Positions 33,939 through 44,916 of a stretch of DNA of 64,000 bases are shown in pieces; the first letter of the stretch is position 1, and the number at the start of each line of letters is the position of its first letter. A program made the translations under genes and the position numbers. Source of the DNA: Artocarpus heterophyllus (Eukaryota > Streptophyta > Magnoliopsida > Rosales > Moraceae); contig CM046351.1 of NCBI GenBank assembly GCA_025403435.1, forward strand, positions 25,447,730 through 25,511,729, in the 5' to 3' direction. The notes beneath the pieces were generated by a model. The model was given only the letters and a program-made list of their open reading frames with translations. It was not told the origin of the DNA and made no database searches.

Positions 33939-36900
33939 TGTGACACCCAAGAATTTTTAGTGCATTAAGTATGCAATAATTAAAGGTTATGTTGAGTAAA
34001 TTATGCACAAATTTTATGAGCTAAATTTTATGTTCAAAAATTTGTTAAGAATTTAAGGGATAATTTTGGTGTCACGAGGATTACCGTTTAAATCTGATTT
34101 TTATGAAAAATTCTATAAAGGTAAGAATGAGATTTTTAAGATTAAAAATCATGTCATAATCTTAAACAAGGAAGGAATGAAATAAAAATAAGCTAGAAAG
34201 CTTGATTGTTGCAAAATGTGTAGCAACAAATTTTAAGACAAAAATACAATATAAGAAATACACAGTATAAAAATTATGCAGTATGAGAAAAATACAGTGT
34301 AAGGATTACACTAATAAAGTTATAAAGTATAAGAATTATACTGATAAAATTAAGCATTGTAGAAACTTCATTGCATGAAGCTAAGCAATTTAGAAATTAT
34401 ACTGCATAAAGTAATGCAATATAGAAATTACACTGTGTAAAGCTAAGCAGTATAGGAATTACACTGTGTGGATGATCTGGAAGCTTGTGGACCATGAAAC
34501 ACAGTGTAGAAAAGAATACTAGTAGTATGGGACAAATTGGGGTCCATTATATTTCATGTGAAAGGCATGAAAAGAAAAAAAGAAAAGAAAAGAAAGGAAA
34601 AGAAAAGAAAAGAAAGAAAGAAAAAATTCTCTCTCTTCTCCCACAACCAAAACCGGCAGCCACCCTTAAGTTTTCCAAATATTTTGTTCAAGATTAAACC
34701 TTCAAATCATGCAAAGAAGCAAGAACAAGTATAGAAGAGGAACATCAAAAAGTTTTCAAGGTAAAAAAACTCAAGTTTTTCCTATTGTGTTTTATGATTT
34801 TTACTTATAATTTCGATAGGTTTTTAATGGGTTTTTGCTATAATTATGTAAAGATGTTTAGCCAAGATCAAGCACCAAAGAGGAGGTGCAAGAACTTAGA
34901 AACCTTGGATAAATTCTAAACCTTATTCTTAGTTAGTTTATGCATATCAAGTGTTTGATGTGTATTTTGGACTATGGCATTGTAAAATATACTTTATGAT
35001 ATGATTTGTTATGTTTTATGATGATGTTGATAATGATGATAGAAAGAAAAGAATTAAGATTTAAAGCTTAAAAGGAAAAGTTTCACAAACTTTGATTTTA
35101 AACAAAGTTTGGATAGTTTGCAAGGAAACAGAATTTTGTCATGTTTAGAGGATGATTTAATTTATGTGTTGGACATGGAATTAGACAAAACAGTGAGGGA
35201 AACAACTTTTGGGAACAAATTTTTATTAAATTCTAAAAGGACTAAATTGTAAAGTTTTGTAAAAACTCAGTAGATTTGAAAATCAGCCAAAAAATCCACT
35301 TTAACGTTAGAATGTCATGAAAGTTAAAACATGAAAGTTGTATATCATCAAAATTGTTATGGCAAAATAGACAATTTTTCAAAATTTCAACGTGTTTGTA
35401 AGTTATGAATTTTATAGAATTTTAGGCATAAAATTTCGTAAAATGAAGACGTTATAAAATTGTTTGACTCAGACTAAGAATATTTTGAAAATTTTAATCC
35501 GTATTAAAAACTGAATGTTTTGGCATAGGATAGTTGTTTTTGGTCAAAATATTAAGATTTTTATGTTTCGGGCCAAAACTATAAAACCGAGCGAAAATGG
35601 GTTTTCATCGAGAAAATATTAGTTTCTTGTACAACTATGGGTAGTGACTAACTGCAAGTTCTAAGTTAGAAAGGATCGATGGTTTTAATAAAAAATGAAA
35701 GAGAACTATATCAAGGGCAAAAATGTCAAGGTTTTCACAAACGGGACAAAATTGTAAAGTTTTGGTAAGAGGGATTTTTCCATGAAAAAAAACTAAAGTT
35801 TTGTTTTTCACAACGTTACGACTGGTAAGGAATGTAAGTTTTATTAAAATGGGTTACTAATTTTTTTAAGATCCATCAAAAACAAAGTAGTCATTTTATG
35901 TAAAAATGTCAAAATGGACCTGAAATGCCCGATATCATAAAACACCTCTTAGCAAGAATTTTTCCGTAACATGTAAGTAATAAGATGGTAAAGTTAAATG
36001 AGAAGTTAAGTAAAGTCACAACTTTTATGAAAACCCCATTAATGGTAAAATCATCGTTTTTAAGAAAACGGTTGAGACAAAGCTGAACACTCTGAATTAG
36101 CAAAACATACTTATATGAAAAAATGTTTCGTGATATGCGTGTGTTATGCATAATGTTTAAAAGTTTAGTTATGATTTACAATATGGTTGCATATGCTATG
36201 TTTAATGTTTCAATGCTAAGTTACAACATAAAGTACGTTAGCATTTGTTATACTCACCAAAGTTAATAAGAATGTAAAGTAAAGATGATAAGTAAGTATC
36301 GTACCAGCCTTTTTGACGTAAGGTATACAAGTAAAGTTAAAGATGACTACAGTGTTCAATGGTCTTAAGTCTTCCATAAAGGAAGCATCATGTTTATGAT
36401 CTCACAACCAATGATGTTGGTATGTATACTAAAGTTCACAAGATAAGGAAGGACAAATGATAAGAAGTTTAAGTAAAATGCGAATAATCATAAGAAGCCC
36501 ATAATTAAAAGTTCATAAATGAGCATAAATAGAATAATGCATAATGATCTTACTTGCATTCCTTTTCATGATACGTTTATGTGATATGTTATGAAGAAGA
36601 ACATTTTAAGAAATGTTTTACGAGAAAAGTTCACAAAGAACATTTTATGGAAAATGTTTTCAAGGAAAGGCTTATAAAGAACGTTTGTGAAAAATGTTAA
36701 GAAATATTTTATGAAAAATGATTTATGAGAAAGGTTTTTACGAGAAAAGTTTCATAAATAACGATTTAATGATTTATGAGATTATGTTTGAACTTACTGA
36801 GCCTAAGCTCATTATAAGTTCCTTCATGCTGTAGGTAATTATATGAGAGACCAGTAAAACTAGTTGAAGAACTCGGTACTACGGTAGACAGATACGATAA

Positions 36901-37279
36901 TTAGGTATGGATACAACTATAATATGTTTTCGCTTTTCAAAAAAAAAAATTCACTATTTAAAATAGTGTTTTAAAAGTTTTAAGAAAATCAATGTTTAAT
37001 GAAATGTCTTATAAGAAATGTTTTACATAAAACACATTTTGAAAGAGGTTTTACGAAAGTAAATATTTCTTAATGAGTTTACGAAATGCTTTAAATGGTT
37101 TTAAAGTCAAGTGTTGAGTAATATCGCAACCTCAATTGCAACAGAAGTCACAATAGTTTTTTTATGTTTTAAAGAAAAAAATTACCCATTTATTTTCTTA
37201 CTAAACAAGTATAATTAAAGTTTAAGAAATGATGTTTAAACAACTTAAGTGACGACAAAAAAAAGCTGGACGTTACACA
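33939..37279 (+). mobile_element. Probable solo LTR or LTR fragment, about 3.3 kb, Ty3/Gypsy (Del/Tekay-like)
   Basis: The segment starts TGTGACACCCAAG and ends GGACGTTACACA, edges of the kind seen in Del/Tekay chromovirus LTRs, which are often several kilobases long. There is no coding sequence in 3.3 kb. Inside are an A/T-rich tandem array (34240-34470, units like GCAGTATAGGAATTACACTGTGTAAAG) and repeated ACGAGAAAAGTTCA / GAAAAATG words (36590-36780). The sequence on the right is a broken exportin-2 exon. I could not find a matching 5-bp target duplication: left CGGTA, right ATGGC or CAATG depending on the exact end. The identity is therefore inference. Confidence 0.4.
34240..34470. repeat. 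Tandem array inside the 3.3-kb element, units about 30-40 bp
   Basis: Imperfect repeats are built on CAGTATA(A/G)GAATTACACTGTGTAAAGCTAAG. Confidence 0.65.
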
Positions 37280-37515
37280 ATGGCCGAAGGATCGTCGGGG
37301 GAGGCGGAAAGAGCCCGTCATGACTTGAGGTGGTTCTTGAAGTTGACGGCAACAGCGATGCGGATCTGCTTGTCGATGGAGGGCTGGGAGACGAGGCTGA
37401 GGACGACGCAGCCGTACTCGAGGCAGTCGGAGGCATCGAGGAGGGAGGTCTTGGCGCGGTGGCAGGGCTCAGGGGACGGGGGAGGGGGTTGAGGAAGCAT
37501 TGGGAGAGGAACTAT
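37262..37515 (-). pseudogene. Exportin-2 (CAS/CSE1) N-terminal fragment
   Basis: On the minus strand the frame PSPEPCHRAKTSLLDASDC, then YGCVVLSLVSQPSIDKQIR and AVNFKNHLKS, matches the conserved N-terminal HEAT region of exportin-2, the karyopherin that returns importin-alpha to the cytoplasm. Right after HLKS a TGA stands where the family has an arginine codon before WA, so the frame is closed (37318). Only about 75 of roughly 970 residues are present. The fragment's left edge meets the 3.3-kb LTR-like element. No intact exportin-2 gene is in the window. Confidence 0.75.
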
Positions 37516-37549
37516 CGGGTTTCTAGGCTGCAACCCATAGATGCCCAAG

Positions 37550-38366
37550 AGAGATATTTGAGTGAAGAGGAAGAATTATGCTTAAGGCAAAAGTATTTTG
37601 ATTTTGAAGTGAGGGAAGAGAGGGTGATTTTTTTTTTTCGAAGTTTTTCTTAACAAGAAACAAACCAATTCACCAACATTTAATTATATATTTTTAATGA
37701 TTTATCTTAATTTTCCATCTCTTTTCTACTGTATTTATTTCTCCTTTCTTGCCTGCAAAAGCTTAAATTTACATCACTAGGAAGTATTCTGAAACCACAC
37801 TTAGAATTTGTTAATTTTTTCCTTAAAATTCTTGAAAGTTGTTGGTAATTTTTCTGGTGAAGCTGAAATTATTGGTTGAAAATGAATAGACCAAAGAGAG
37901 ATATTGGTGGTGGAGAAATGGGTGAAGAAAAAATTGAATGTCAAAGATTTTGCTTATTGAGGAGAGACCCAAGGCTATAGAGTCCAACATCCTTCAGATG
38001 CAAAAGGAGATTAAGCAGAAGACTGTTGAGATTGTCAATGGTGGATTAAAAAAGAAAAAAGAATTAGAAAGAATGTTTTAGTAATTTACTTTTAAAAAAC
38101 GTACATATAACTTGCCCGTGTCTAATTCCCTTAAATTTTGGATTAATTTTGACAGAAATTAACCAATTGTGAATGGTTCAAGAGTTAAAAAATTATTTTG
38201 TCAAAATAAAAAATAAAAAATAAAATATCATCTACCGAAAAGTTAAAAAGACTACCGATGTGCATTATTATTTTTTTAAGGCTCGTCTTTTTATGGACTA
38301 GGATTGTAGAAGTCCCTCTGTATAGAATTTAACCCTAACCTCTGAAACCTTTCCTCACCTCCATCA
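37550..38366. other. Intergenic and upstream region of the GeBP-like gene
   Basis: A plus-strand open stretch at 37956-38081 reads IEERPKAIESNILQMQKEIK and then a lysine-rich tail. It looks like the coding end of a coiled-coil protein but I could not assign it, and it has no clear start. The remainder is AT-rich. The promoter of the GeBP-like gene must lie in the last few hundred bases. Confidence 0.35.
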
Positions 38367-39494
38367 ATGGCACCAAATCGCGCTTCTCATCTGGAAATTC
38401 CGCCAGCCGCTTCTTCTTCCGAGGAAGAGGAGGAAACATCGTCGGAAGAAGAAGAAACCTCGGACGATGAGCAGGTTCAAGCAACCCCCAAACCATCGGT
38501 TTCATCGCTGCAAACGAAGAACACAGAACGGTCCGAGTCCGAGTCCGAGTCGGACGACGAGTCAAGCTCCGAGTCCGAGCCGGCCGACTCGACCGTCAAG
38601 CCCATAGCTTCGAAGCCGATGGAGGAGAAGAAGGCTAGATCGAAGCCGCCCTCTGTGGTCGCCACTCCAGAGAGGAAGGCGGCGTCGAAGAGGCCGAGAG
38701 AGGCGGAGGACTCGAAGAAGCAGTCGAAGAAGAAAAAGAGCGGTTCGGAAGCGCCGGTTGATGATGGCAGCGAAGCGGCGTCGGACGAGGAGGAGGAGCA
38801 AGAGGAGCCGAAGAAGTCCGAAGGAGGAGGAGACGAGTCGAAGAAGCTGTTTCAGAGGCTGTGGAGCGAGGACGATGAGATCGTGATACTGAACGGGATC
38901 ATCGACTACGCTTCGAAGAAAGGTGCGGACCCGGCGGCGACGGACATGAACGCCTTTCACGATTTCATCAAGAAGTCGCTGCACATTGAGGTCACTAAGG
39001 CGCAGTTGTCGGACAAAGTCCGGAGGCTGAAGAAGAAGTACTCGAACAATGCGGCAAGGAAGAATTACAATCCGACGAAGCCGCACGAGCAGCAGGTCTA
39101 TGAGCTGTCGAAGAAAATTTGGGGTAGTGGCGGTGGCGGAGGCAGAGTCTCTTCGTCGAAATCAAGCGGCGCTGCTGCTGCTGCGAAGAGTAAAGGAAAG
39201 GCTACTCTGGCTTCGCCTGCGGTTTCGAAAGAAGGCTCGAAAAAGATCGAGACTGATGGAAAAGCGTGCGTTTCGGTGCGTTGGAGTGAGATGATTGGAT
39301 TTGATATGAAGAGCTTCTTGGATTATGTTTTGAAGAATGGACTTGATTTGATTCCGGAGTCGAAGAAACCGGAGTTGGAGGCCAAGTGGAAAAAGCTTCA
39401 CATTGATGAAATGGAACTTTTTCTGAAAAAGAATCAGCTGATGGGTGAACAAGTCAAGTTGGTCGTCGAGAAGCTTAAATCTTCTGATCATTAG
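38367..39494 (+). CDS. GeBP/STOREKEEPER-like transcription regulator (DUF573), single exon
   Basis: This gene encodes a nuclear protein of the plant GeBP/STKL family, to which the Mediator-associated protein At4g25210 belongs. It is intact and intronless, 375 aa, with an ATG in good context (ATCAATGGC). Residues 15-75 are acidic and serine-rich (SSEEEEETSSEEEE, SESESESDDESS). A basic nuclear-localisation-like KKQSKKKKS lies near residue 115. The DUF573 domain spans about 160-255, with LFQRLWSEDDEIVILNGIID, LSDKVRRLKKKY and ELSKKIWG. The C-terminal 60 residues carry a heptad-rich helix (ELFLKKNQLMGEQVKLVVEKL) of the type used for dimerisation. The family acts in trichome initiation and cytokinin or stress responses in Arabidopsis, but the specific role here is unknown. 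It is GC-richer than its surroundings, typical of a real coding exon. Confidence 0.93.
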   Translation: MAPNRASHLEIPPAASSSEEEEETSSEEEETSDDEQVQATPKPSVSSLQTKNTERSESESESDDESSSESEPADSTVKPIASKPMEEKKARSKPPSVVATPERKAASKRPREAEDSKKQSKKKKSGSEAPVDDGSEAASDEEEEQEEPKKSEGGGDESKKLFQRLWSEDDEIVILNGIIDYASKKGADPAATDMNAFHDFIKKSLHIEVTKAQLSDKVRRLKKKYSNNAARKNYNPTKPHEQQVYELSKKIWGSGGGGGRVSSSKSSGAAAAAKSKGKATLASPAVSKEGSKKIETDGKACVSVRWSEMIGFDMKSFLDYVLKNGLDLIPESKKPELEAKWKKLHIDEMELFLKKNQLMGEQVKLVVEKLKSSDH

Positions 39495-40390
39495 TGGTAT
39501 GCTGAGTTATAGCTTGTGATGATTTTTTGGCTTTATTGACTTACAATGGCTTCGGGGCTTCATTTTGAGGGGAAAAAAAAAGTTGGGTTAGGAGTTTCTA
39601 TTTTTTGTTATGTGCAGTGTTGTTGCTGCTTCAAAAGCTTATAGCCTTTAAGTACGTGTATTTTTCTTTATGAAATTGAAGTGGCTTTTATCATTCAATG
39701 TCATTTTCTTTGCTCACTGTGATTGCATGTGTAGTGATCTGTATATTGTCATCATTCTGGCTCTTTTTATGCTGTTTATTCCATTCATTTGAAGGGAAGA
39801 TGTCTACAAGTTTGGAAGCTGCAATTCAAAAGTCCAACCAGGTAATTGGTTTTTTTTTAAATTATCATCATATTTATTTTGAGTATGTCAAGTTTGGAGA
39901 CCAATGCAACTTCTCTTCTTGTAATTGTTTGATTTTGGCATCTGAGTTTTTAAGAAGAGTGGGGCTTCTGATACTTCCTAAAATTAAAAGTAAGGATAAA
40001 AAAGTGTAGATCATAACGACAAAGGGCAACTTATCTAGAACAATGTCTTGATTATGGCCATCAAACTCCAATCTGCAACTGGGTAAAATGGTAGCCATTG
40101 GTGGCTTCAGAACGTTGTGAAACTGTAGCTTCCTTGCATTTATCATTGGAGAGGGAGACAAGTAGGATCACATAGTTTCGAAGTCGAACCTCGATCCACC
40201 CCTTTTCTTTTCAAGGATTCTGTGAAAGTTGATGACAAAAAATTATTCAACTAGAAATGATACTCTCAAGAAACTCTAATTATTGCATAGAAGAAGGGAT
40301 GGGAAGATCAAATACGTCATGTGTATTGGTTAAAAGGGAAAGTATACGGCTTACAAACAAAACAAAAGTTTACAGAGGAAAAATATGAAT
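39495..40390. other. 3' UTR of the GeBP-like gene and spacer
   Basis: The first few hundred bases after the stop are T-rich and are probably 3' UTR. The next recognisable sequence is the end of the PPR pseudogene on the other strand. The short frame at 39698-40009 is not convincing. Confidence 0.45.
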
Positions 40391-42157
40391 TCACGTACCA
40401 AGTCTCTCTTTTATGATAGTAGCATAATCAGCTCTACCACTTTCTTGTGCATAAGTTGATATGTCAAGTAACATGCCATCTGTGGGTTGGATTCCTGCAT
40501 CCTCCATCCATTGAAGTACCCGAAGAAAAAAAAAAGGTGGGAGCGGGGCGCTTCAGTTCACAAATCGAGTATTTGTACGGCCCAAAATTATCGTCATTTA
40601 CAGATACTTCGACAATACATGCGCAATTAAGAACAACTAACTGAATACACTTTTATGAATCTACATTTTCTGCAGTGATGCGAGTACTTTAATATTAGCG
40701 TTCCTCACCTGCAGCAATATATGCATGTAACATTGCGGCATACATCACCACATCGGGACAAAAACCATCCGCATCATTTAGTCAAACACAGACTCTGCTT
40801 TTGTAAGTTTGGCCCTGTGATAATGCAAGAAAAAGAAGAAGAAAATGAGATTCTGTCTGAGTTAAGAAAGTCTATTAAGAGGCAAACTCAAGCCATTGAA
40901 CTTGCCTGTTTGCTTTAGGCACATATCACAGATAAACAAAGGGATTTTCAAATCCATCTTTTCATCAAAAAACCAAGCATGGTGGTGGAAACTATTGGTT
41001 AAAACTGTTTTTACTGTAGCATCAAGAGCTTTATACTATAGCTTTTTTTTTTTTTTAACTGTAGCATGTGAGAATATTACACTGCTCATAACTGAAATAG
41101 TGGTTAAAACCACTCCTTGCCAAACATGCAAGTGCCCCATCATATTTTGACATACGACAACAGCCACTTATTAAAAGAGCACAAGTAACAGAGTCTGATT
41201 TAACTTTCTTCTTCCCCATAGATCTATACAAACTTATTACTTTCTCATTTTCCCCTGCATTCATACAGCTTCCAATAGCTGAGTTTTATGCAACTGCAGT
41301 CAACTTGATACGCTTAGCTGCTGAAAGCACAGCATCAACGTTCACCTTTTGACCACAACGTCCACAAAAGGCCAAAAGGGTGCTTATTGACACAATGTTT
41401 GGCCGAATTCCATTTTGTTCCATCTCACACAACACTTCAACGGCTTGAGCTAACAAACCGCTGGATCCATAGGCATCAATCAGGACATTGTAGCTCACAA
41501 GATTTGGCTTCCGCTTGTCTCGCTTCATCATGTCAAATACTTCCGCTGCTTTTAGAGCTTGCTTTGATCTTCCATAAGCATGGAGCAAAGATGTCTAAGA
41601 CACGATATCTGGCCGAAAACCATTTTTCTTTACCTCATTAAAAACTGACAATGGCTCTTTATCCATACCATGTGAAGCATACACTCCCAGTAATGAGTTG
41701 TATGAAACAATGTTTGGTTTTAATCCTTCTGCCAGCATTGTATCAAACGTAGCCCTACAATTTTCGATCTGCCCACTAACAGAATACATGTGAAGGATGC
41801 TGGTGAATGTTACAACGTCGGGATAACATTCTGCCCTCCTATTTCTCAATTGAAAATTTCAATCGCTTTCCCATATTGTCCAAGCTTTATCAAGCAATGT
41901 ATCACAATATTAAGTGTTGTGGTGTCAGGATGGATGCCTGTCCCCTTCATAAGTTCAAAATTAGATAACACTTTTGAATATTAAGCTCCAGTTTTGTAGG
42001 CAGACAAAATACTGTTGTGAGTAACAAGATCTGGCCCAACTCCATTGTCTGTCATTTTTTTTTTTTTTTTGGGGAAACTTTGAGATCCTCTCTCCAATTC
42101 CCACTAGATCCACAGGCATTAATTAAGTTGTTATATGCGGACCAACTAGGAGGGATC
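40391..42157 (-). pseudogene. PPR protein pseudogene, EMB2654-like (At2g41720 family)
   Basis: This is the remnant of a P-type pentatricopeptide-repeat gene. The minus strand has, from 42157 leftwards, IPPSWSAYNNLINACGSSGNW, KMTDNGVGPDLVTHNSILSAY, FELMKG, PDVVTFTSILHMYSVSG, GLKPNIVSYNSLLGVYASHG, KPNLVSYNVLIDAYGSSG, VNVDAVLSAAKR, NSAIGSCMNAGE and KKKVKSDSVTCALLISGCCRMSKY. After a MITE come fragments with TKAESVFD and PDVVMYAAMLHAYIAA (about 40706-40800), then the end VLQWMEDAGIQPTDGM and a stop at 40391-40393. Several in-frame stops (after DIVS near 41597, after TAVA near 41281) and frameshifts break it, and about 150 residues before the C-terminal piece are missing. The 5' portion is absent. 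The motif order matches Arabidopsis EMB2654. Confidence 0.85.
40976..41135. mobile_element. MITE inserted in the PPR pseudogene
   Basis: The segment from GCATGGTGGTGG to CTTGCCAAACATGCAAG carries the family words GTTTTTACTGTAGCATC, AGCTTTATACTATAGC and ACTGTAGCATGTGAGAATATTACACTG. It interrupts the PPR coding order. The ends are less clean than in the copies at 14061 or 15351. Confidence 0.6.
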
Positions 42158-42800
42158 TGCACACATGAGATAAAGTCATGAAGGTCTAGCAAATGTGATA
42201 TTAAATTGTCAAACAGTCAAGTTGCCACACTTCCACACACAAAGAAAATAGCAGAAAACGAGCAGGAATGATAACATTGATCACCAACGGTAATTTCAGC
42301 AGTTGATCAATATATAGACACAAACAAATAAAGCTGGCATTAAGCCAAGCTCATATAAATTGTCTGGCTTTAGGATTCAAAGTACATAAATCAAATGATC
42401 CATTATATCAAAAAAGGCAGCATTAGCTTAAATAAAAATATGCATGTTATTAAGAAAGCATCAACTTAAATATAAAGTAGGTGCGAGAATCTAAAGGCAT
42501 CAACTCAGAAGAAACACTTTAGAGTTTTATGCAGATCAAAGCAACGAGTACTTAATCTCATACCCCGAAACAACGCAATGATTGACGAAAATTCATCTAT
42601 CTGCTAATCAGATTCATTTTCATTTGAACTCTGGCCTACTTAACAGAAAACTAAATGATGGAGAATATTAAAATACACAAACATATGCACACAGATACTT
42701 GTCATAGCAGCAGAGGATTCAAAACTGATGAAGCTAAGTTCTTAGCATCAGAAACGCGATATCACAAAAACATTTCCCAAGTGTTCAAGAAAAAAAAAGG
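42158..42800. other. Spacer between the PPR pseudogene and a copia fragment
   Basis: AT-rich. It may be the former intron upstream of the first recognised PPR exon, whose acceptor (TGTGCAG) sits at 42158. No coding sequence was recognised. Confidence 0.45.
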
Positions 42801-44115
42801 TTGCTCACATCAAGTCAGACCACTAAATTAAGGGTACTTTTGTCGATTGTATCAAATCCTGACTGGCCTCTGCAACAACTAGATATTGAGAACGCCTTCC
42901 TCAATAATGATTTAGAGGAGGAGGTGTACATGGATGCTCCCCCCAAATTTGAAGCAAGGTATGGATCCAAAGTCTGCAGGTTGAAAAAAATTCTTGTATG
43001 GTTTGAAGCAGTCTCCTGGAGCTTGGTTCAAAAAGTTCACTTGGTTAGTGAAGAAACAAGGCTATTCTTAGGGACAGACAGATCATTCCATGTTCATAAA
43101 GCTCTCTAGTGAAGGTAAAGTTCCAATATTAATTGTTTATGTGGATGACATCATTCTCACACGTGATGATGTGATGGAGATGAATAGATTAAAGGCGACT
43201 CTAGCTTCGGAGTTTGAAATCAAGGATCGTGAACAATTAAGGTACTTTCTAGGAATGGAAGTAACAAGATCGAGAAGTGGAATTGTAATATCCTAGCGTA
43301 AGTACATATTAGATCTCTTGAAGGAAACAGGAACAAGTGGGTGCAAACTTGCGGATACTCCAATGGATTTCAACATCAAGCTTGGTGACAAGAGTGATGG
43401 AGCTCCTATAGACATCGGAAGATATCAAAGATTACAGTAAGCTAATTTATCTATCTTATACTCGGCCTCATAGTCCCTTCTCTATTAATTTGGTAGTCAG
43501 TTTATGTATGCTCACAACGAAGAACATCTCATGATACTGTATCGAATCTTGAGGTTTTTGAAGAGAACTCCTAGAAAAGGACTTTTTTTCAAGAAAAGTG
43601 ATCAGCGAAATGTTGAAGTCTATACAGATGTAGACTGAGCTAGTTTTGTCACTGATAGAAGGTCTATTTCAAGATATTGCATATTTGTTTAGGGAAACTT
43701 ACTTGGAGAAGTTAAAAGCAGAGTGTGGTAGCTAGAAATAGCATTGAAGCCGAATTCCAAGCTCTGGCACAAGGGATATGTGAAATATTATGGCTAAAAC
43801 AGGTGCTGCAAGAGTTGAAAAGGATTGTTGAAAGTCCCATGTGACAATAGGTAGCTATTAGTATGGCACACAATTCAGTCCAAGATGATAAGTTCAAGCA
43901 TGCGACAATTGATCATCATTTTAGAAAGTAGAAGCTTGAAACTGGCATCGTTTGTATGCTCTTTGTTGCAACCACGCAAAAAATTGTTGATATCTTGGCC
44001 AAAGGGCTTTTGAGGCCTAATTTTGAGCATCTAGTTAGAAAGTTGAGCACAGATTTGGGCATAATTTATATCTATGCTTCCACCTGAAAGGGAGTCTCGA
44101 AGGGCTTGGTACTTT
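42801..44115 (+). pseudogene. Truncated Ty1/copia reverse transcriptase-RNase H remnant
   Basis: It opens mid-RT with LRVLLSIVSNPDWPLQQLDIENAFLN and EEEVYMDAPPKFEARYG, then shows the RT catalytic box YVDDIILT (about 43138-43161). Next come FEIKDREQLRYFLGMEV, a stop where the family has ISQ (43294-43296), and RKYILDLLKETG. A degraded RNase H follows (DRRSISRYC, then IDHHFRK) and a C-terminal stretch near 43990-44060. Gag, protease and integrase are absent, so the 5' half is lost. It is a different copia type from the Ale element at 2229 (DLEEEVYM signature). No function remains. Confidence 0.85.
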
Positions 44116-44315
44116 TGTTAGAAAGAATATTGGGTAGATTAGGCTGGTAATAAATTCAAATTATGAAATTAGAATAATAGGAATTAGTTGTTTTAGACAA
44201 GTCCTTAGAATTTTGAATTGTTTCTTAGTTTCAGGGAAGGTTGAGCACCTCACGGTCTCAGATTTCTATTTATTGCTATATTAATTCCTTCTAATTCAAT
44301 AAAAAGAACTGTCAT
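44116..44315 (+). repeat. Probable 3' LTR fragment of the truncated copia element
   Basis: A polypurine-like CACCTGAAAGGGAGT lies at about 44082-44096, and TGTTAGAAAGAATATTGGG at about 44116 looks like an LTR start. The right end (near AATAAAAAGAACTGTCA) could not be fixed because there is no partner LTR. Confidence 0.5.
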
Positions 44316-44916
44316 TTTTTCTTCCCTCAAAAACTCGGAGGTGCAAATTGCCAACTCATATTTACAAATCAAACACTTAAAATTAGGGACACAGACAACA
44401 GCTGAGGACAGATTATATATCCTTCCGATTAAAATGTTTGCACTCGAGTATATTATTTACAGAGGGAAAGCCATAAATAATATTACAACATAAAAACGAT
44501 AATGTGATTAAAATAAGCAAACCCAAAAATAGACCAAAATTTTGGATTCAGCATTTTAGCCAAATTGTAGTCGCACTGTTAAGCTCGATCAATAAAAGCT
44601 TTTAACTCCAATGTCCCCAAGAGAATGGGAACGGAACCAACTATCCGCGGTGAGATTTTTTCTATCTTTATACAGGGACCCTTGCCAAATCTGCATCTCT
44701 CTTTTCATGCCTTGAATTCTGCAAAATAAAGGATTCTTAGGTAGAGAATTGAGTACCTAACTTCCTTCGGACGCACTCCCTTCTGAAACAGATTTACCAT
44801 AGCTGCAAAACCATTGTCTCGTCGCAGAAGCGATCTTTTTAACATAACTGATACTTTATTTAGCTGCCAAACCATTGTCTCCATTCTAAACCATTGTCTA
44901 TACTTTAGCTTTAGCT
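44316..44916. other. Spacer and 3' flank of the RRP12-like gene
   Basis: The part nearest 44916 is likely the 3' UTR of the RRP12-like gene on the minus strand. The words TTTAGCTTTAGCTTTAGCTG and CCAAACCATTGTCT are locally repeated (44860-44920). No other feature was seen. Confidence 0.45.

Noticed and set aside
38477..39491. Minus-strand frames opposite the GeBP-like gene (up to 174 codons)
   Set aside because: Antisense shadows caused by the acidic/serine-rich codons; no domain.
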